NCBI GenBank assembly: GCA_963573385.1
Contig: CAUYLG010063037.1
Span: 48,194 to 112,193, forward strand
Length of the DNA stretch: 64,000 nucleotides
Direction of reading: 5' to 3'
Source: Cacajao melanocephalus
Lineage: Eukaryota; Chordata; Mammalia; Primates; Pitheciidae
Shown: piece by piece, positions 17,005-32,640 of the stretch
Layout of the letters: each line of letters opens with the position of its first letter
How positions within the stretch are numbered: the first letter of the stretch is position 1
The notes under the pieces: generated by a model
Told to the model about the DNA's origin: nothing
Database searches by the model: none
Seen by the model: the letters and a program-made list of their open reading frames with translations, nothing else
Made by a program: the position numbers and the translations under genes

Positions 17005-17507
17005 GTTGTTGTTGTTTTCAGTTTTGTAGTTTGTGGTGATTGAATTAGCAGGATCACCACAAAGTCACTGCACAATCTTTACTCTTTTTTGCCAGCACCA
17101 ACATCAACCTTTGCGGTCTCCCTGACTGACTTCATTCTGTTCTTGCTCAGCTTTTTTTTTCTTGAGGTCTTTTTCTTCTCAGATCATATCGTTCAAGTCT
17201 GCATCTGCTTCACATTTCTTTGTGTAATCCAGCAAGTCATAAATCATGCCAAAGCCAATTTTCTTGCCACCAGCAATGTAGGTTCTGAATACAAATACAA
17301 ATATAACATCCAGTGAGATTTTGTACATTTTGGTGAATTTTCCCTGAATTTCGGCCTTAGGTACTGTTGCCCCCCAAGGATAAAGGACATCAATGACCAT
17401 TTGTTGTATTTCCACTGAAGTAGGCAGTCAGTTGTTCATGGACTTCCTGGTCCAGGTAGTTACCATATAGTTCCTGATGGTAGTTGATCTTCCAGCAGCC
17501 AGAGAGG
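17005..17507 (-). pseudogene. RPS24P: RPS24 processed pseudogene
   Basis: On the minus strand an uninterrupted, intron-free copy of ribosomal protein S24 mRNA runs from 5'-UTR-like 'ctctggctgctggaagat' (about 17503) to an A/C-rich tail near 17005. Recognisable peptide blocks are [21 protein letters not shown] and [11 protein letters not shown], from the eL24/S24e core. The start codon is AGG instead of ATG (17473-17475). A TGA replaces an expected Arg codon CGA (17428-17430), and a second TGA (17179-17181) follows a small deletion. The later part (about 17083-17178) is shortened and shifted before the stop near 17080-17082. It is intronless, tailed and disabled, so it is a retrocopy with no expected protein function. 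Identity is from family memory and is strong in the central 60 residues. Confidence 0.92.
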
Positions 17508-18456
<949 letters not shown>

Positions 18457-18530
18457 TAAGAGTGGTTTAAAATGGTTGTTTTAGTTATGAAATGTATCAA
18501 ACATATAAAAATGTATATGGTAGATATCTA

Positions 18531-18909
<379 letters not shown>

Positions 18910-18919
18910 TAGTACTCTA

Positions 18920-19237
<318 letters not shown>

Positions 19238-19286
19238 TTAAGCCACAAAATGTTTTTATTTAAAGGAGGTTTAAAAGTAGCCAATA

Positions 19287-19358
19287 TCCTCATCTGTATA
19301 GTGGTGAGTATCCTTGCCTGTCTCATGGGAGACCAGGGTTTGATTCCCTGACGGGAAG
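19287..19358 (+). pseudogene. tRNA-Asp(GTC) pseudogene
   Basis: These 72 bases align without gaps to nuclear tRNA-Asp. The anticodon loop 'ctgtctc' keeps GTC. The D-arm/A-box 'tgtatagtggtgagtatc' is nearly unchanged. The T-arm 'cagggtttgattccctg' pairs perfectly, with the B-box reading GGTTTGATTCC (a CpG-type change from GGTTCGA). Decay shows in the acceptor stem, with mismatches at pairs 2-71 and 6-67. The anticodon stem 'cttgc/atggg' is reduced to mostly G-T pairs plus a C-A mismatch. No CCA is encoded; 'caaa' and the T-tract of an antisense Alu follow. It is most likely a dead tRNA gene copy or retrocopy. Internal promoter boxes could still be read by Pol III. Confidence 0.88.
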
Positions 19359-19360
19359 CA

Positions 19361-19546
<186 letters not shown>

Positions 19547-19547
19547 A

Positions 19548-20269
<722 letters not shown>

Positions 20270-20575
20270 GCTGGTGAGTCCCAATTTTTATCTCCATCCT
20301 GGGTCACTCCTGGGCTCTGGAGCTAAATATTTAACTGTTCTCTCAACACCTCCACTTGGAGTTCTCACAGGCATCTCAGACTCACGACATCTAAGACCAT
20401 ATATATGATATTTCCCTTCAAAGCCATCCCATTGTTCTCTGTCTTCATAAAAAATATCACCATTCTTTCAGATTTTCAAGGCAAAAATTTGTGAGTCATC
20501 CTTGATACTTCTGCTCCTCACCAGGTTCAACCTGGTGCCTGCCTTAAGCTCCAGTCTCATCATCCACCAGAAGCA
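20270..20575 (+). mobile_element. L2 LINE fragment
   Basis: 'ctccacttggagttctcaca', 'catctcagactcacgacat', 'gtgagtcatccttgatactt' is the sense order of L2 just upstream of its 3' end. Confidence 0.65.
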
Positions 20576-20624
20576 TAACTGGAAGGGAGCAGAGGAAGAA
20601 TTTCTCTTTGGAGCACTCTCTTTA

Positions 20625-21250
<626 letters not shown>

Positions 21251-21334
21251 ATTTTTTAAAAAGCCAGAAATTCTTTTACTTTCCTCCTGTTACCTCCCAT
21301 TCCTCATACTCCTTATACTCAAACCTTAGGGGCT

Positions 21335-21812
21335 TGCGAACCCCTCCAACAATAGAGTCAGGAGAAGCCACGCTGTGTGGCTTCTTAGGCTAGGTCATAA
21401 AGGGGTCTCTGAATGTTCACTGTCTTGGAACAGTCCATCTGTATGCCCCTTCCTGGAACCCAGCCACCATGCTGTGAAAAGCCATGCAGAGACACCATGA
21501 GTAGGTGCTCCAGTTATCACTCCCAGTGGCCTAGTTGACGTGAGTGAATAAGCCATCTTTTTGGAAGTGGGTTCCCTAGAACTCAGCTGTTCATCCTTCA
21601 GGCAGTGGAATCATCCCCTGCCCTTTGAATCATTCCCAGCTTTTCTGGTCTTCCCAACTGAAGCCCCAGACATCATAGAGCAGAGAGAAGCTGTCTTCAA
21701 TGTGCCCCTTTGAAATTCCTGACCCACAGACTCTGTGGGCATAATAAAATGGTTGTTGTGTTATGACATTATGTTTTAGGGTAATTTGTTATGGAGAAAT
21801 AGATGACCAGGA
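21335..21812 (+). mobile_element. MLT1J-like MaLR LTR
   Basis: 'ctgtgtggcttcttaggcta', 'ggtcataaag', 'acccagccaccatgctgtga', 'agccccagacatcatagag', 'tgggcataataaaatggttg' and 'gggtaatttgttatggagaa' follow the older MLT1 consensus order from U3 to the end. Confidence 0.75.
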
Positions 21813-21947
21813 TATAGATCTTTTCAATAAAATGTAAGGTAATATGTTAACATGATGGTTGTAGAGACCGGGCTATACTATTCCTCCAAACAGTATCAAT
21901 ATGCTTTCAAAACATCACTGATTGAATCCTAAACTCTACAGAGAAGG

Positions 21948-22310
21948 TAGTATTAGGTCAGCTTCGACTGCCACAAACAACAGAAATTTATTTTCTCACA
22001 GTTCTGGGGGCTAGAAGTGAGTCCAAGATGAAAGTTCCAGCCAATTCAGTTTCTAGTGAGAGCCCTCTTCCTGGCTTGCAAATAAATAGCCACTTCTTGC
22101 TGTGTCCTCACATGGGAGGGAGACTGTGAGCGAGCTTTTTGGTGTCTAAAAATAATTAAGGGTGCTAGTACAGTAATCCTATTGGATCAGGGGCCAATAG
22201 TTATGACTTCATCTAAACTTAATTACTTCTGTGCTCCAAACACAGCCACACTGGAGATTAGGGCTTCAACATATGAATTTTACCGGGACACATACATTCA
22301 CCAGTTAATT
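21948..22310 (-). mobile_element. MLT1A/MST-type MaLR LTR
   Basis: 'acagaaatttattttctcac', 'agttctgggggctagaagt', 'gctgtgtcctcacatgggag' and 'attagggcttcaacatatga' are the antisense landmarks of this LTR group. Confidence 0.8.
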
Positions 22311-22419
22311 AGACAGGAGCAGTAACTCGTTTATGCCCTCACTCCCCAATCTTCAGTGACCCAGGCTACAGCCTGGCTTTACCGCATGCCTGCTCACTCT
22401 GGTGTTAGAACCTACCTGC

Positions 22420-23420
22420 CCCTTTTACATCATCCAAGTTACCATCATCTCTTGCCTGAGCTACTCCAAGTAACCTACTCCTTCATCTCCCTGTATACAC
22501 TCCTCCCATTCCTTAGTCTTTTCTCCCCACTATCAGGAATCTCAAAATGCTAATCTGATGATGGTTTTTCTCCATTTCTACTCCCAGTGACGTCCCATTA
22601 CTCTTAGAAAAAAGTCCAAAATTGGCTGGGTGCAGTGGCTCATGCCTGTAATACCAGCACTTTGGGAGGCCCAGGCCGGTGGATCACTTGAGGTCATGAG
22701 TTTGAGATCAGTCTGGCCAACATGGTGAAACCCTGTCTCTACTAAAAATATAAATATTAGCTGGGTGTGGTGGTGCATGCCTGTAATTCCAGCTACCTAG
22801 GAGGCTGAGGCAGAAGCATCGCTTGAATCCAGGAAATGGAGGTTGCAGTGAACTGAAATTGCACCACTGCACTACAGCCTGGTCAACAATGAGACTCCAT
22901 CTCAAAAAAAAAAAAAAGGCCAAAATCCTGAAAGTAATCCAGAAAGCACTTATCTATATAGTCTGACTCAGTCTGTACCTTGTACCTTTCTCACCCTTAC
23001 TGTCTGCATATCAGCCTCAAGAGCTGATCACAGATATCCTCCTCTGTATGGGCAATCCTTGCTGCCAAGAACACACTTTTCCACCTCTTTCGCTACATAT
23101 TCTTTATTTATCTTTCCTATGTCAGCTCAAGCATCGTGTCCTCAGGGAAGCCATCTCCAGAAACCCTAGTCTCAGCTAAGTTCTTTTATTCCATGTGGTC
23201 ATAGAGGTATGTTCATTTTCCCCATCAGAAGTATCTCAGTTTGTAAGTATATCTTTCTTTGTGTAGTTATCCAGTTGTTCGGCTTTCCCTTCAGACTGTA
23301 ATAACTATGAGAGCAAGAACTCTCTGGTTTTGCTCATTGGCAGGAGTGCTTGCCTTGTACATAGAAGATACTCAAAGAATCTTTTTTTTTTATACTCAGT
23401 GAATCTTTAATAAATGAATA
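22420..23420 (+). mobile_element. L2 LINE 3' end, split by an Alu
   Basis: 'cattactcttagaaaaaagt' leads to the Alu. After it come 'ccttgctgccaagaacacac', 'ccttttccacctctttcgct' style sequence, 'cagggaagccatctccagaa', 'actatgagagcaagaact' and 'tttaataaatgaataaatta', the L2 3' terminus. About 700 bases without the Alu. Confidence 0.75.
22624..22918 (+). mobile_element. Alu, full dimer
   Basis: Head 'ggctgggtgcagtggctcat' and a 14-A tail. Flanks 'aagtccaaaatt' and 'aaggccaaaatc' are a diverged target duplication inside L2. Confidence 0.94.
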
Positions 23421-23639
23421 AATTAAGGAAGAACAAATGGCTAATCAATGAAATGTCTTCCCAAGTTTAAATGAAGTGTCACTTTTTATCTGAAAAGTAG
23501 AACAATGATTCTACTTAATGGCAAGATAGTCTTAAGCTTGGCTGGTTAGTATGCAGAGCAAAAGAATTTTTCTAGAAAACAATTTGAAAGAATGTTTTAA
23601 AAGATTTTTCTGTATTCAGATATGTTGACCCAATAATTC

Positions 23640-24432
23640 TAATTACAGACTTCATCTTTGGTAGCCAGCCACCAAGATCACCACCAATTAGTCCCACCTC
23701 CTTGTACACCTGGTGCCAACACTTCCTACAATGTATTAGAGTTGATCTGTGTGGCCAGTCATATAGAGTAGAAGCAATGATATGTTACTTCCAAGATTAG
23801 CTTATAAAAGATAGTGAAGAAGGCTGGGTGCGGTGGCTCATGCCCATAATTCCAGCACTTTGGGAGGCCGAGGCAGGTGGATCACGAGGTCAGAAGTTCA
23901 AGACCAGCCTGACCAACATGATGAAACCCCATCTCTACTAAAAAATATAAAAATTAGCCAGGCGTGGTAGCGCGTGCCCATAATCCCAGCTACTCAGAAG
24001 GCTGAGGCAGGAGAATCACTTGAACCCGGGAGGTTGAGCTTACAATGAACCGAGATCACGTCACTGCACTCCAGCCTGGGCGACAGAGTAAGACTCTGTC
24101 TCAAAAAAAAAAAAAAGATAGTGAAGCTTCCTCCTTCCTTCTTGGGTGTGTTCTTACTCTCTTGGATCACTGGCTCTAGGGAACCCAGCTGCCATGGCAC
24201 ATGAGTGGCCTGTGTGCCAAGAACTAAAGCCTGCTGCTGACAACCATTTAACTGAGGTTGGAGCAGATTCTCCAGCCCCTTCATATGACAACAACATGAC
24301 TGCAACCTCAGGAGAAACCGTGAGCCAGAACCAGCCAGCCAAGCCATTCCTGGATTTCTGACCCTTAGAAACTGTGAAATAATAAATGTCAGTTGTTAAG
24401 ATGCTAGTTTGTTTTGCAGCAATAACTAATTT
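23640..24432 (+). mobile_element. MLT1-type MaLR LTR, split by an Alu
   Basis: 'ttgatctgtgtggccagtca', 'gttacttccaagattagctt', 'ataaaagatagtgaag' precede the Alu. 'ctctcttggatcactggctc', 'acccagctgccatggca' and 'gaaactgtgaaataataaat' follow. This is the full MLT1 layout and about 500 bases without the Alu. Confidence 0.8.
23820..24112 (+). mobile_element. Alu, full dimer with 14-bp TSD
   Basis: Head 'ggctgggtgcggtggctcat'. Target duplication 'aaaagatagtgaag' at 23806-23819 and 24113-24126, in the MLT1 LTR. Confidence 0.95.
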
Positions 24433-24925
24433 ACCATCCTAAGGAAATACTTACTTACATGTTCTAGTAGTTGTTAATGTTGGCATATCAAGACTTTGTA
24501 TAGTATAACCATGTTTCATCTTAGGAAGTAAATTCATTGGAATGCTTTCAGCAGCAAAAACTGGAAAACCCAATTAAATAGATGTAAAAGTGAAGATATA
24601 TATTTTACTCTGACAGAACATGCAAAGGTAGTCAGGTAGTCAGGGATGGTTTAACATGACAACTCAGTGCTATCAAAGCCCTCCCTGTGCTCTGCCTTCC
24701 TTTCTGTTGTCTTTATCATCAGCCTGGTGACAGTTTGGCTACAGTAGCCCTCGGTATGTCCTATCAAGACAGGGGAACAGTTAGAGGAAACAACTCTCAC
24801 TTCTACGTGGTTCTTTCCTAGGAGCTCAGTAGTGGATTTCCCTCATATCTCTTAGGCTAGAATTGGATGATACATCCTTTCCTTTCTAATCGTGGTCAAA
24901 ATACATTCTTGAAATCTCCTTACCT
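24433..24925. other. No recognised feature
   Basis: Unassigned intronic sequence. 'ggtagtcaggtagtcaggga' (about 24627) contains a tiny direct repeat. Confidence 0.45.
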
Positions 24926-25233
24926 TTTACCTTTTTTTTTTTGAGACAGAGTCTTGCTCTGTTGCCCAGGTTGGAGTGCACTGGCATAACCTTGGCTCAC
25001 TGCAACCTCTGTCTCCCAAGTTCGTGATTCTCCTGCCTCAGCCTCTTGAGTAGCTGGGATTATAGCTACTACTCAATTACTAATTGAGTCGCTGGCTAAT
25101 TTTTTGTATTTTTGGTAGAGAGAGGGTTTCACCATTTTGGCGAGGCCGGTCTTAAGTTCCTCACCTCATGTGATCCACCCATCTCAGCCTCCCAAAATGC
25201 TGGGATTACAGGCGTGAGCCACCACACCCAGCC
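24926..25233 (-). mobile_element. Alu with internal inverted insert
   Basis: 'tttttttgagacagagtctt' to 'gagccaccacacccagcc'. 'ctccttacct' lies at 24916-24925 and 25234-25243. The left-right junction contains an atypical 'ctcaattactaattgagtc' hairpin (about 25071-25089). Confidence 0.93.
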
Positions 25234-25235
25234 CT

Positions 25236-26785
25236 CCTTACCTATTAAATGGGAATAATTATAATTAATATTTCTGAGGACTGTTATAATAAAGAATGTA
25301 AAAGTATCATCACATAGTTAGCTCCAGGAGAGATTAGATTCCATTCTTCTCCTTGCTTTTTTCTGATTCCCAAAGGTGGAGATTTATTGAAATTTTTCTG
25401 TACTTGACTTTAAAAAAATAAATAAGGTATGTAAACTTTTGGTTGTCTAGTTTCTCAATATAATTGAAAGGCTAACTCAAAGCAAACATTTAACATGGTG
25501 AAATGGGGCATTAGAGAGATCCGGTGTCTCATCCAACCCAAATTTAGGTTATATTTATAAAGATAGTGGCCTAGAATATTAATCTGAAGTAGTAAGCATG
25601 AAAACAGGCAACATCTGCATACTTTTTTAAAAAGTACTTTTAGCTTCACAGGTAGCTAGCTTCTTTGTTTCCGTAACTCTTCTTCTCTGATGATGTGAAA
25701 GGTAGCTGTTCGGCTTGGCAGGTTCTAACTGAGGCTTTGACACCTTCCTAGGCCAATTAGTTTGCCTTTGTTCTGTGACCGCGGACTGGACCTTTAATCC
25801 TGAGCAGCCACTGTTATAAGTGCAGTTTGATCTCATGTGAGTAGATATGTACAAATATATCACCACCATTAGAAAAGCAACTCAAAGCATCTCTCATGGA
25901 TGATAAAGCAGCAGAACAGCATATGTCTGAGCAAAACCACCAGTACCACTATCTCAAGCAAGCATCTCGCAAGTTTCAAGGGTTCTCCCATGTTATTTGA
26001 TCCAGCCTTACTTCAGCAAAAAGGTCATGTGACAGTGAGACCTACATTATAAAAAAAAATTAACATACTTCTGATAGTCATTTGACAAGTATCTTAACAT
26101 CTATCACCTTTCTGGAAAAAAAAAAGAAATCCCATCAAAAGTAAATATTCACTGAATGTATTCTTTTCTATATAATAAACCTTTAGTAAAAACTGCACAT
26201 ATGTAAGTTGATGCTATAGGTATGTCTAAATCTCATTTACTCTGACTACATGCATTCATTTCACAATTTTGTATATCTGGTATCTGAAGGTACTGATTTG
26301 GATGTGGTTATCATACCAGTTTCTTGGTATTTTACAATTTATATTAACTTTTCCTTTATAATAGAGTATGCACTCTTAGTATATACATGAAAGCTGATGG
26401 AAATGAATGGAGGGATTTTTTTTCATTAGTAACCAAATTCATAAAAGGTAATAATGTTTAGGGAATAAAATTTCTGATTAACTTAGGAACAGTTAATTTG
26501 TGGTCCAATTAACTTATGGTAGTAGATTTCAGGGGACTATAAATTAATAGTTTCTTGGTTATCTGAATTTTCTAACTTTTTTTTCAGTGATCGTGTAGTA
26601 CTTGAATTATTTAAAATGTAGAAATGATGAATAATAAAAGATCTTAATCACGATAAGAAGTATGTTATGAACAAAACTGAATCTTTGATTTTAAAGATCT
26701 TATAATTATTCTGAAATAGAATTATCTATACATTCTACATATAGACACTTGTAACTGTATAGTTATATCGATATATTGATGTATA
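25236..26785. other. Long stretch without recognised repeats
   Basis: About 1.5 kb of AT-rich intron with no Alu, L1 or LTR signature. One more GC-rich patch (about 25655-25830) contains an 80-residue minus-strand open frame resembling no protein I know. It could be conserved noncoding sequence or a very old repeat. Confidence 0.45.
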
Positions 26786-26789
26786 TACA

Positions 26790-26925
26790 TTCTATCCCTG
26801 GACTATGAGCTTCTTGAGGACAGGCTATTTATTAATCTTCATATCTATATTGCTTTGCAGAAAGCCTGAACCATAATAGAACCTTAATAAGTGGGTGTTT
26901 TTGCATGAATAAATGAGGATGATAT
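26790..26925 (+). mobile_element. L2 LINE 3' terminus
   Basis: 'ctggactatgagcttcttga', 'ggacaggc', then 'gcatgaataaatgag' matches the L2 3' end. Confidence 0.7.
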
Positions 26926-27015
26926 GCAAACCACAGTTAATTGAGAGTCATATGAATTTTTTAAAATGTTAGACCAAGAAATGTAAAATATTATGCTCAT
27001 TAGCTTTTTTCTTTC

Positions 27016-27385
27016 TTAAGGGCTTTATTGAGGTATATTTTATGTCATAAAATTCACCCATTTCAAGCCTACGATTCAATGATTTTTTAGTAACTTTATC
27101 GAGTGATACAGTCATCACCATAAATCATTTTTAGAACATTTTTACACATACCCCTATAAGGTCCCTGATGCCCATTTACAGTTCCCACCCCCAGCCCCAG
27201 GCAATCACTAATCTACATTTCACATCAATGGAATTATATAAAATGTGTGGTCTCTTGTGTCTGGCTTCTTCCACTTAGCATAATGTTTTTGAAGTTCATC
27301 CATGGCATAGCATGTGTCAGTAAGTAGTTCCTTTCTTTGTATTGCTGAATAGCATGTCACTGTATGGCTGTATCTACCCATTAGC
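27016..27385 (-). mobile_element. L1M LINE 3' end
   Basis: The minus strand reads 'gtgacatgctattcagcaat', 'atgctaagtggaagaagcca', 'gattgcctggggctgggggt' and finally 'gggtgaattttatgacataa' and 'acctcaataaagcccttaag'. This is the 3'-UTR terminus of old L1M. Confidence 0.8.
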
Positions 27386-27434
27386 TTTTAAAATTTAAAA
27401 CACACACAACTACTTAATAATGCAACAGATAAAC

Positions 27435-28442
<1,008 letters not shown>

Positions 28443-28544
28443 TAAAGGAGAATTATTTCAATTCTTTATTCTGACCAAGTTAGGAAGGATAGAGGAAGGT
28501 ACAAAAGCGGGAGAGAGATACCAAAAGAAAGATTAAAAAATTAA

Positions 28545-28965
28545 ACATATTTATTGCCCACCTAAGATACTACATTAGATGCTGATTCTGCAGCAGAGGC
28601 CAAACCAAGTCCTTGCTTTCGTGGAACTTATAGATTAGTAAAAGAGACAGACAAATCATTTAACAAATAAGTATGTCAGTGGTCCAGTAATACCAAGGAA
28701 GAAAGGTTTAAAGCAAGCTAAGGAGATAGGAAATGATGGAGAAGGGAGGTAGACTATTAAAGATGAGTTGAAGTTTGAGCAGAGACTCAAAAGCAGTCAG
28801 AAATGTAGCCATGCAAACATCTAGAGAGAGTATCTGCGGAACAGCAAGTGCAGAGGCCTCAAGGAGGAGATGCCTAGAGTGTCTGAAACAGCCGGAGGCC
28901 ATTGTAGTTCTGGTTTATGTTTTTAAAGGGTCACTCTGGCAGCTAGGTGAACAATAGACTGTAAC
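28545..28965 (-). mobile_element. L2 LINE 3' region
   Basis: 'gtggaacttatagattagta', 'agttgaagtttgagcagaga', 'acagcaagtgcagaggcctc' are the antisense L2 3' landmarks in order. Confidence 0.7.
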
Positions 28966-28969
28966 CTTT

Positions 28970-29435
28970 GTCAAAGTCAAATAAAAAAATATAGAGAGCC
29001 AAATCTCTAAATTTAACATTTTGCTTGAGAGGAAAGAATTGCAATTCAGGGTGTACACACAGACCAAGTGGTCTTTAGTATGTCTGAAGAACAAAGAGAA
29101 CATTGGAGGTTTTATAAAAAGGAGAAATGTTACATATTGCTCTTTGAGAAAGTTCATTAGCACTAATAAGGTTCTGGGGGGCTGGCAGATTTTGATTAGT
29201 GAATGATAATAGTGAGTAAAATTAGTCTTACAGTTGCTGCAAGTCATTTCGGCAACTATAAGGTAAAACTGGTTTCGATTATAGAAGGCTGCGAGCCAGG
29301 CTCGCAGAGACTTACAGTTTTGGAACAATGTTACGTGTTCTAAGTCCTTTTTCCTCCTGGGCCTTCTCAACTCTGTCTTAGGTGTGACAAGGTTGACCCA
29401 GTTTCTGTGATCAACTTTCACACTTTGTACATATT
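28970..29435. other. Unassigned block with a small palindrome
   Basis: I could not name a repeat family here. It holds most of a 194-residue minus-strand open frame (28915-29499) that also runs into L2 and L1-like sequence, so I do not call it a gene. A perfect 9-bp inverted repeat around a single base ('ctgcgagcc a ggctcgcag', 29289-29307) stands out in AT-rich surroundings. Confidence 0.45.
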
Positions 29436-29439
29436 TCAT

Positions 29440-29620
29440 TTCACAAGTATGTAGGTTTTTCTGTAGGATTAATTCCTGGGCATGGGATTCCTGGGTCACA
29501 GAGCAATTTCACTTATAATTTTGATAGCGTGGAATTTCCAGCTAGTTTCCACTTCCACCAGCCATATTTGAAAGGCCTATTTGGTCACAGCCTTACCATC
29601 ACTAAGAGGGAAGCTGGGAA
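29440..29620 (-). mobile_element. Possible old L1 fragment
   Basis: 'gcatgggattcctgggtcac' and 'agtttccacttccaccagcc' resemble antisense L1M/HAL1 3' sequence. The match is weak. Confidence 0.4.
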
Positions 29621-29624
29621 TGTT

Positions 29625-30003
29625 TTTTTATTGGTCAGAAGTCACTAAATCAAGCTGTTGACAGACTTGTATTCTTCCTGGAGTTCTGGGGGAAAATCCA
29701 TTTCTTTGCCTTCTCTAATTTCCATGTTCATTCCTTGGTTCATGGCCCCATCTCTCCTCTTCAAATTTGTCTCTCCTGTCATTAAATTACCTTTTATGAC
29801 TCTGACTTTTCCTCCCTCTTATAAGGACTCTTAAGATTACATTAGGCCCATCCAATTAAACCAGATAATCCCCTCATTTCAAAATCCTGAATTTAATTAC
29901 ATCTGCAGAGTCTCTTTTCCCATGTAAGGTAACATTCACAGCTTCCAGGGATTAGGATATAGACATCTTTGTAGAAATGGTGAGCTTTGTTAGCCTACCA
30001 CAA
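29625..30003 (-). mobile_element. MLT1-type MaLR LTR
   Basis: 'cctcccctcttataagg'-like sequence, 'gtaaggtaacattcacagct', 'agggattaggatatagacat' and the terminal 'agcctaccaca' (the minus-strand LTR begins TGTGGTAGGC) are clear MLT1 features. Confidence 0.75.
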
Positions 30004-30536
30004 TTTGCCATTTGTTTGTGATAGGAAATGTGAATTGTTGTCCTCATTGTTCTTTGTCTATTAATATTGCCTGTGGTTTTGTGGTTATTTTGTTGTTTTT
30101 GCCATTTGGAATTTATCCTGGTAAATGGTATGAAATGTAGCTCAGACTTTATTTTTTCCACATAGCTATTTAATTGTACCAGCACCATTTACTGAAAAGT
30201 TCAACTTCTTCCTAAAATATAGCAAATTCCTATATATAGTTTGGTTGCTTTCTGGACTTTCTATTTTGTTTCCTAGTCTGTCTTTCTATCTAAAAAGTAC
30301 ATTTTTTTTTAAATTTCTGAGATTTTACGGTATATTGTAGTGTCAGGTAAGGCTTAGACAAAATTTGCTCTCCCTCTTCACCCCTCCCCCAACACACATT
30401 TCTCTTCTTTTTCAAGATTTTCCTGGCTGCTCTTCTTTGTTTATTTTTCCCATATGAACTTCAGTTTGCCTGGTGTCACAGGGAAAAGATATTTTTATTG
30501 GAGTAACTTATGAGGTTGGAGTCTTACTATCTTTGA

Positions 30537-30948
<412 letters not shown>

Positions 30949-30954
30949 TAGGCT

Positions 30955-31269
<315 letters not shown>

Positions 31270-31671
31270 CTTATTCGCAATTTTTTAATCTTTATTTTTG
31301 TATACAGAATGGAAGAAAGACCCTATTGAAAACACTTTCTGATTAGTTTTTACGTATGAAAACTATGGTTAATACATTTATTATGTTAATTTTGAATTAC
31401 TAATTTTAGACACTGCTACCTTACTGAATTATCTTCTTGTTTGTAGTAGTTTTTTAGTTGAGTCTCTTGGTTTTGCCAATATGCAGTTATATTGTCTTCA
31501 AATAGTAAGAGTTAAACTCATCTTTTCTAATTTGTATACATCTACCTTTCTCTTGTCTCTTCTGTTACATTATAAATAGCAATGGTGATGTGTGCATCTC
31601 TGTCTTACTCCTGACATTAGTGACAAAGGCTCATGTTTCCCCATAAAATATTTGCTGACTTTTGGGCTGAT

Positions 31672-31692
31672 ACACACACACACACACACACC
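31672..31692. repeat. (CA)n microsatellite
   Basis: About ten CA repeats inside the antisense L1M sequence. Confidence 0.95.
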
Positions 31693-31737
31693 CCTGTCAC
31701 GTTAAAGAAATACACACCAGTTGCTATTTCTTTATTT

Positions 31738-31890
31738 CTTAGAGTCAGAGTTCTCAATGTGTCATCCAGGCTGGAGAGCAGTGGCATGATTATGGCCTAC
31801 TGCAGCCTTAAACTGCTGGGTTCAAGTGATCCTCCCACCTCAGTCTCCTGAGTTGCTGGGATTACAGGTGTGAACCACTGCACCTGGCTG
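31738..31890 (-). mobile_element. Alu-related monomer
   Basis: 'tagagtcagagttctcaatg', 'aggctggagagcagtggcat', then 'gattacaggtgtgaaccact' in about 150 bases. It is a single monomer, old (FRAM/J-like). Confidence 0.8.
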
Positions 31891-32217
31891 TTCCTATTTT
31901 ATTCGGGACTTTTCTTCTCATCAAGAATAGGAATTGAATTTTGTCAAATACCTCTGTAGTATATATGGAGAGATAATATGGTTTTTCTTAGGTTTATTAA
32001 TATATATTGTCACATTTTAAAATACATTCTCCGATTTCTAAAATTAAATATGTTATAATATATACCTAATGTTTTATAAAGTAGGTCTTAACATTATGCA
32101 CTGCTTCTCTCCTGTGTGGCTTTTTTGTCATTACCCAATGCTGTGTTTCATATTTGCAATCATTGCCTTAAGTGCAATTTTTTTTGTTGTTCAAAGACTA
32201 TATGTAATTAAGGTGAT

Positions 32218-32337
32218 GTTGGGCATGGTGGCACATGCCTGTGATCCCAGCTACTTGGAAGGTAGAGGTGGGATGATCGCTTGAGCTCAGTAGTTTGAGA
32301 CCAGCCTGGGCAACATAGCAAGACCCCATCTCAAAAA
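32218..32337 (+). mobile_element. FLAM-like Alu monomer
   Basis: 'gggcatggtggcacatgcct', 'gtgatcccagctacttggaa', 'gcaacatagcaagacccc'. The 'cagctactt' arm is characteristic of free fossil monomers. Confidence 0.8.
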
Positions 32338-32339
32338 TA

Positions 32340-32640
32340 TTGCATTAAATTAAGCTGATAATTTGATTTGACCAGTGGGCTGAAGATTCCCCTCAACATG
32401 GCAAAAGAGGAGGGGGCTCTATTTCAACTGACCTTTTAGTGGCCACTGTTTTTTTCTTAATATTTTTTATTTTGTCTCCAAGCAGTGGTGAAAAGAGAAA
32501 GGATTATGGGATCGGGAGCAGGACAAAAAGTGTTTAAGTTAATTAATCCTTCTGGATGGGTTCCAGTTAGTTTGATGTTTCAGAGAAATGCCATAAAATG
32601 AACATTGTTTTATATGTTTACTTCATCATTCCTGTCCTCA
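32340..32640. other. No recognised feature
   Basis: Intronic sequence between an Alu monomer and a DNA transposon relic. Confidence 0.45.

Noticed and set aside
17089..17316. 75-residue plus-strand open frame
   Set aside because: It is the antisense shadow of the RPS24 retrocopy.
19287..19358. Functional tRNA-Asp gene
   Set aside because: Mismatches in the acceptor stem and a nearly unpaired anticodon stem make a working tRNA unlikely, so it was called a pseudogene.
28915..29499. 194-residue minus-strand open frame, the longest in the window
   Set aside because: It runs across L2-like, unassigned and L1-like sequence, has no domain I recognise and has ordinary AT-rich composition. Chance is the better explanation.
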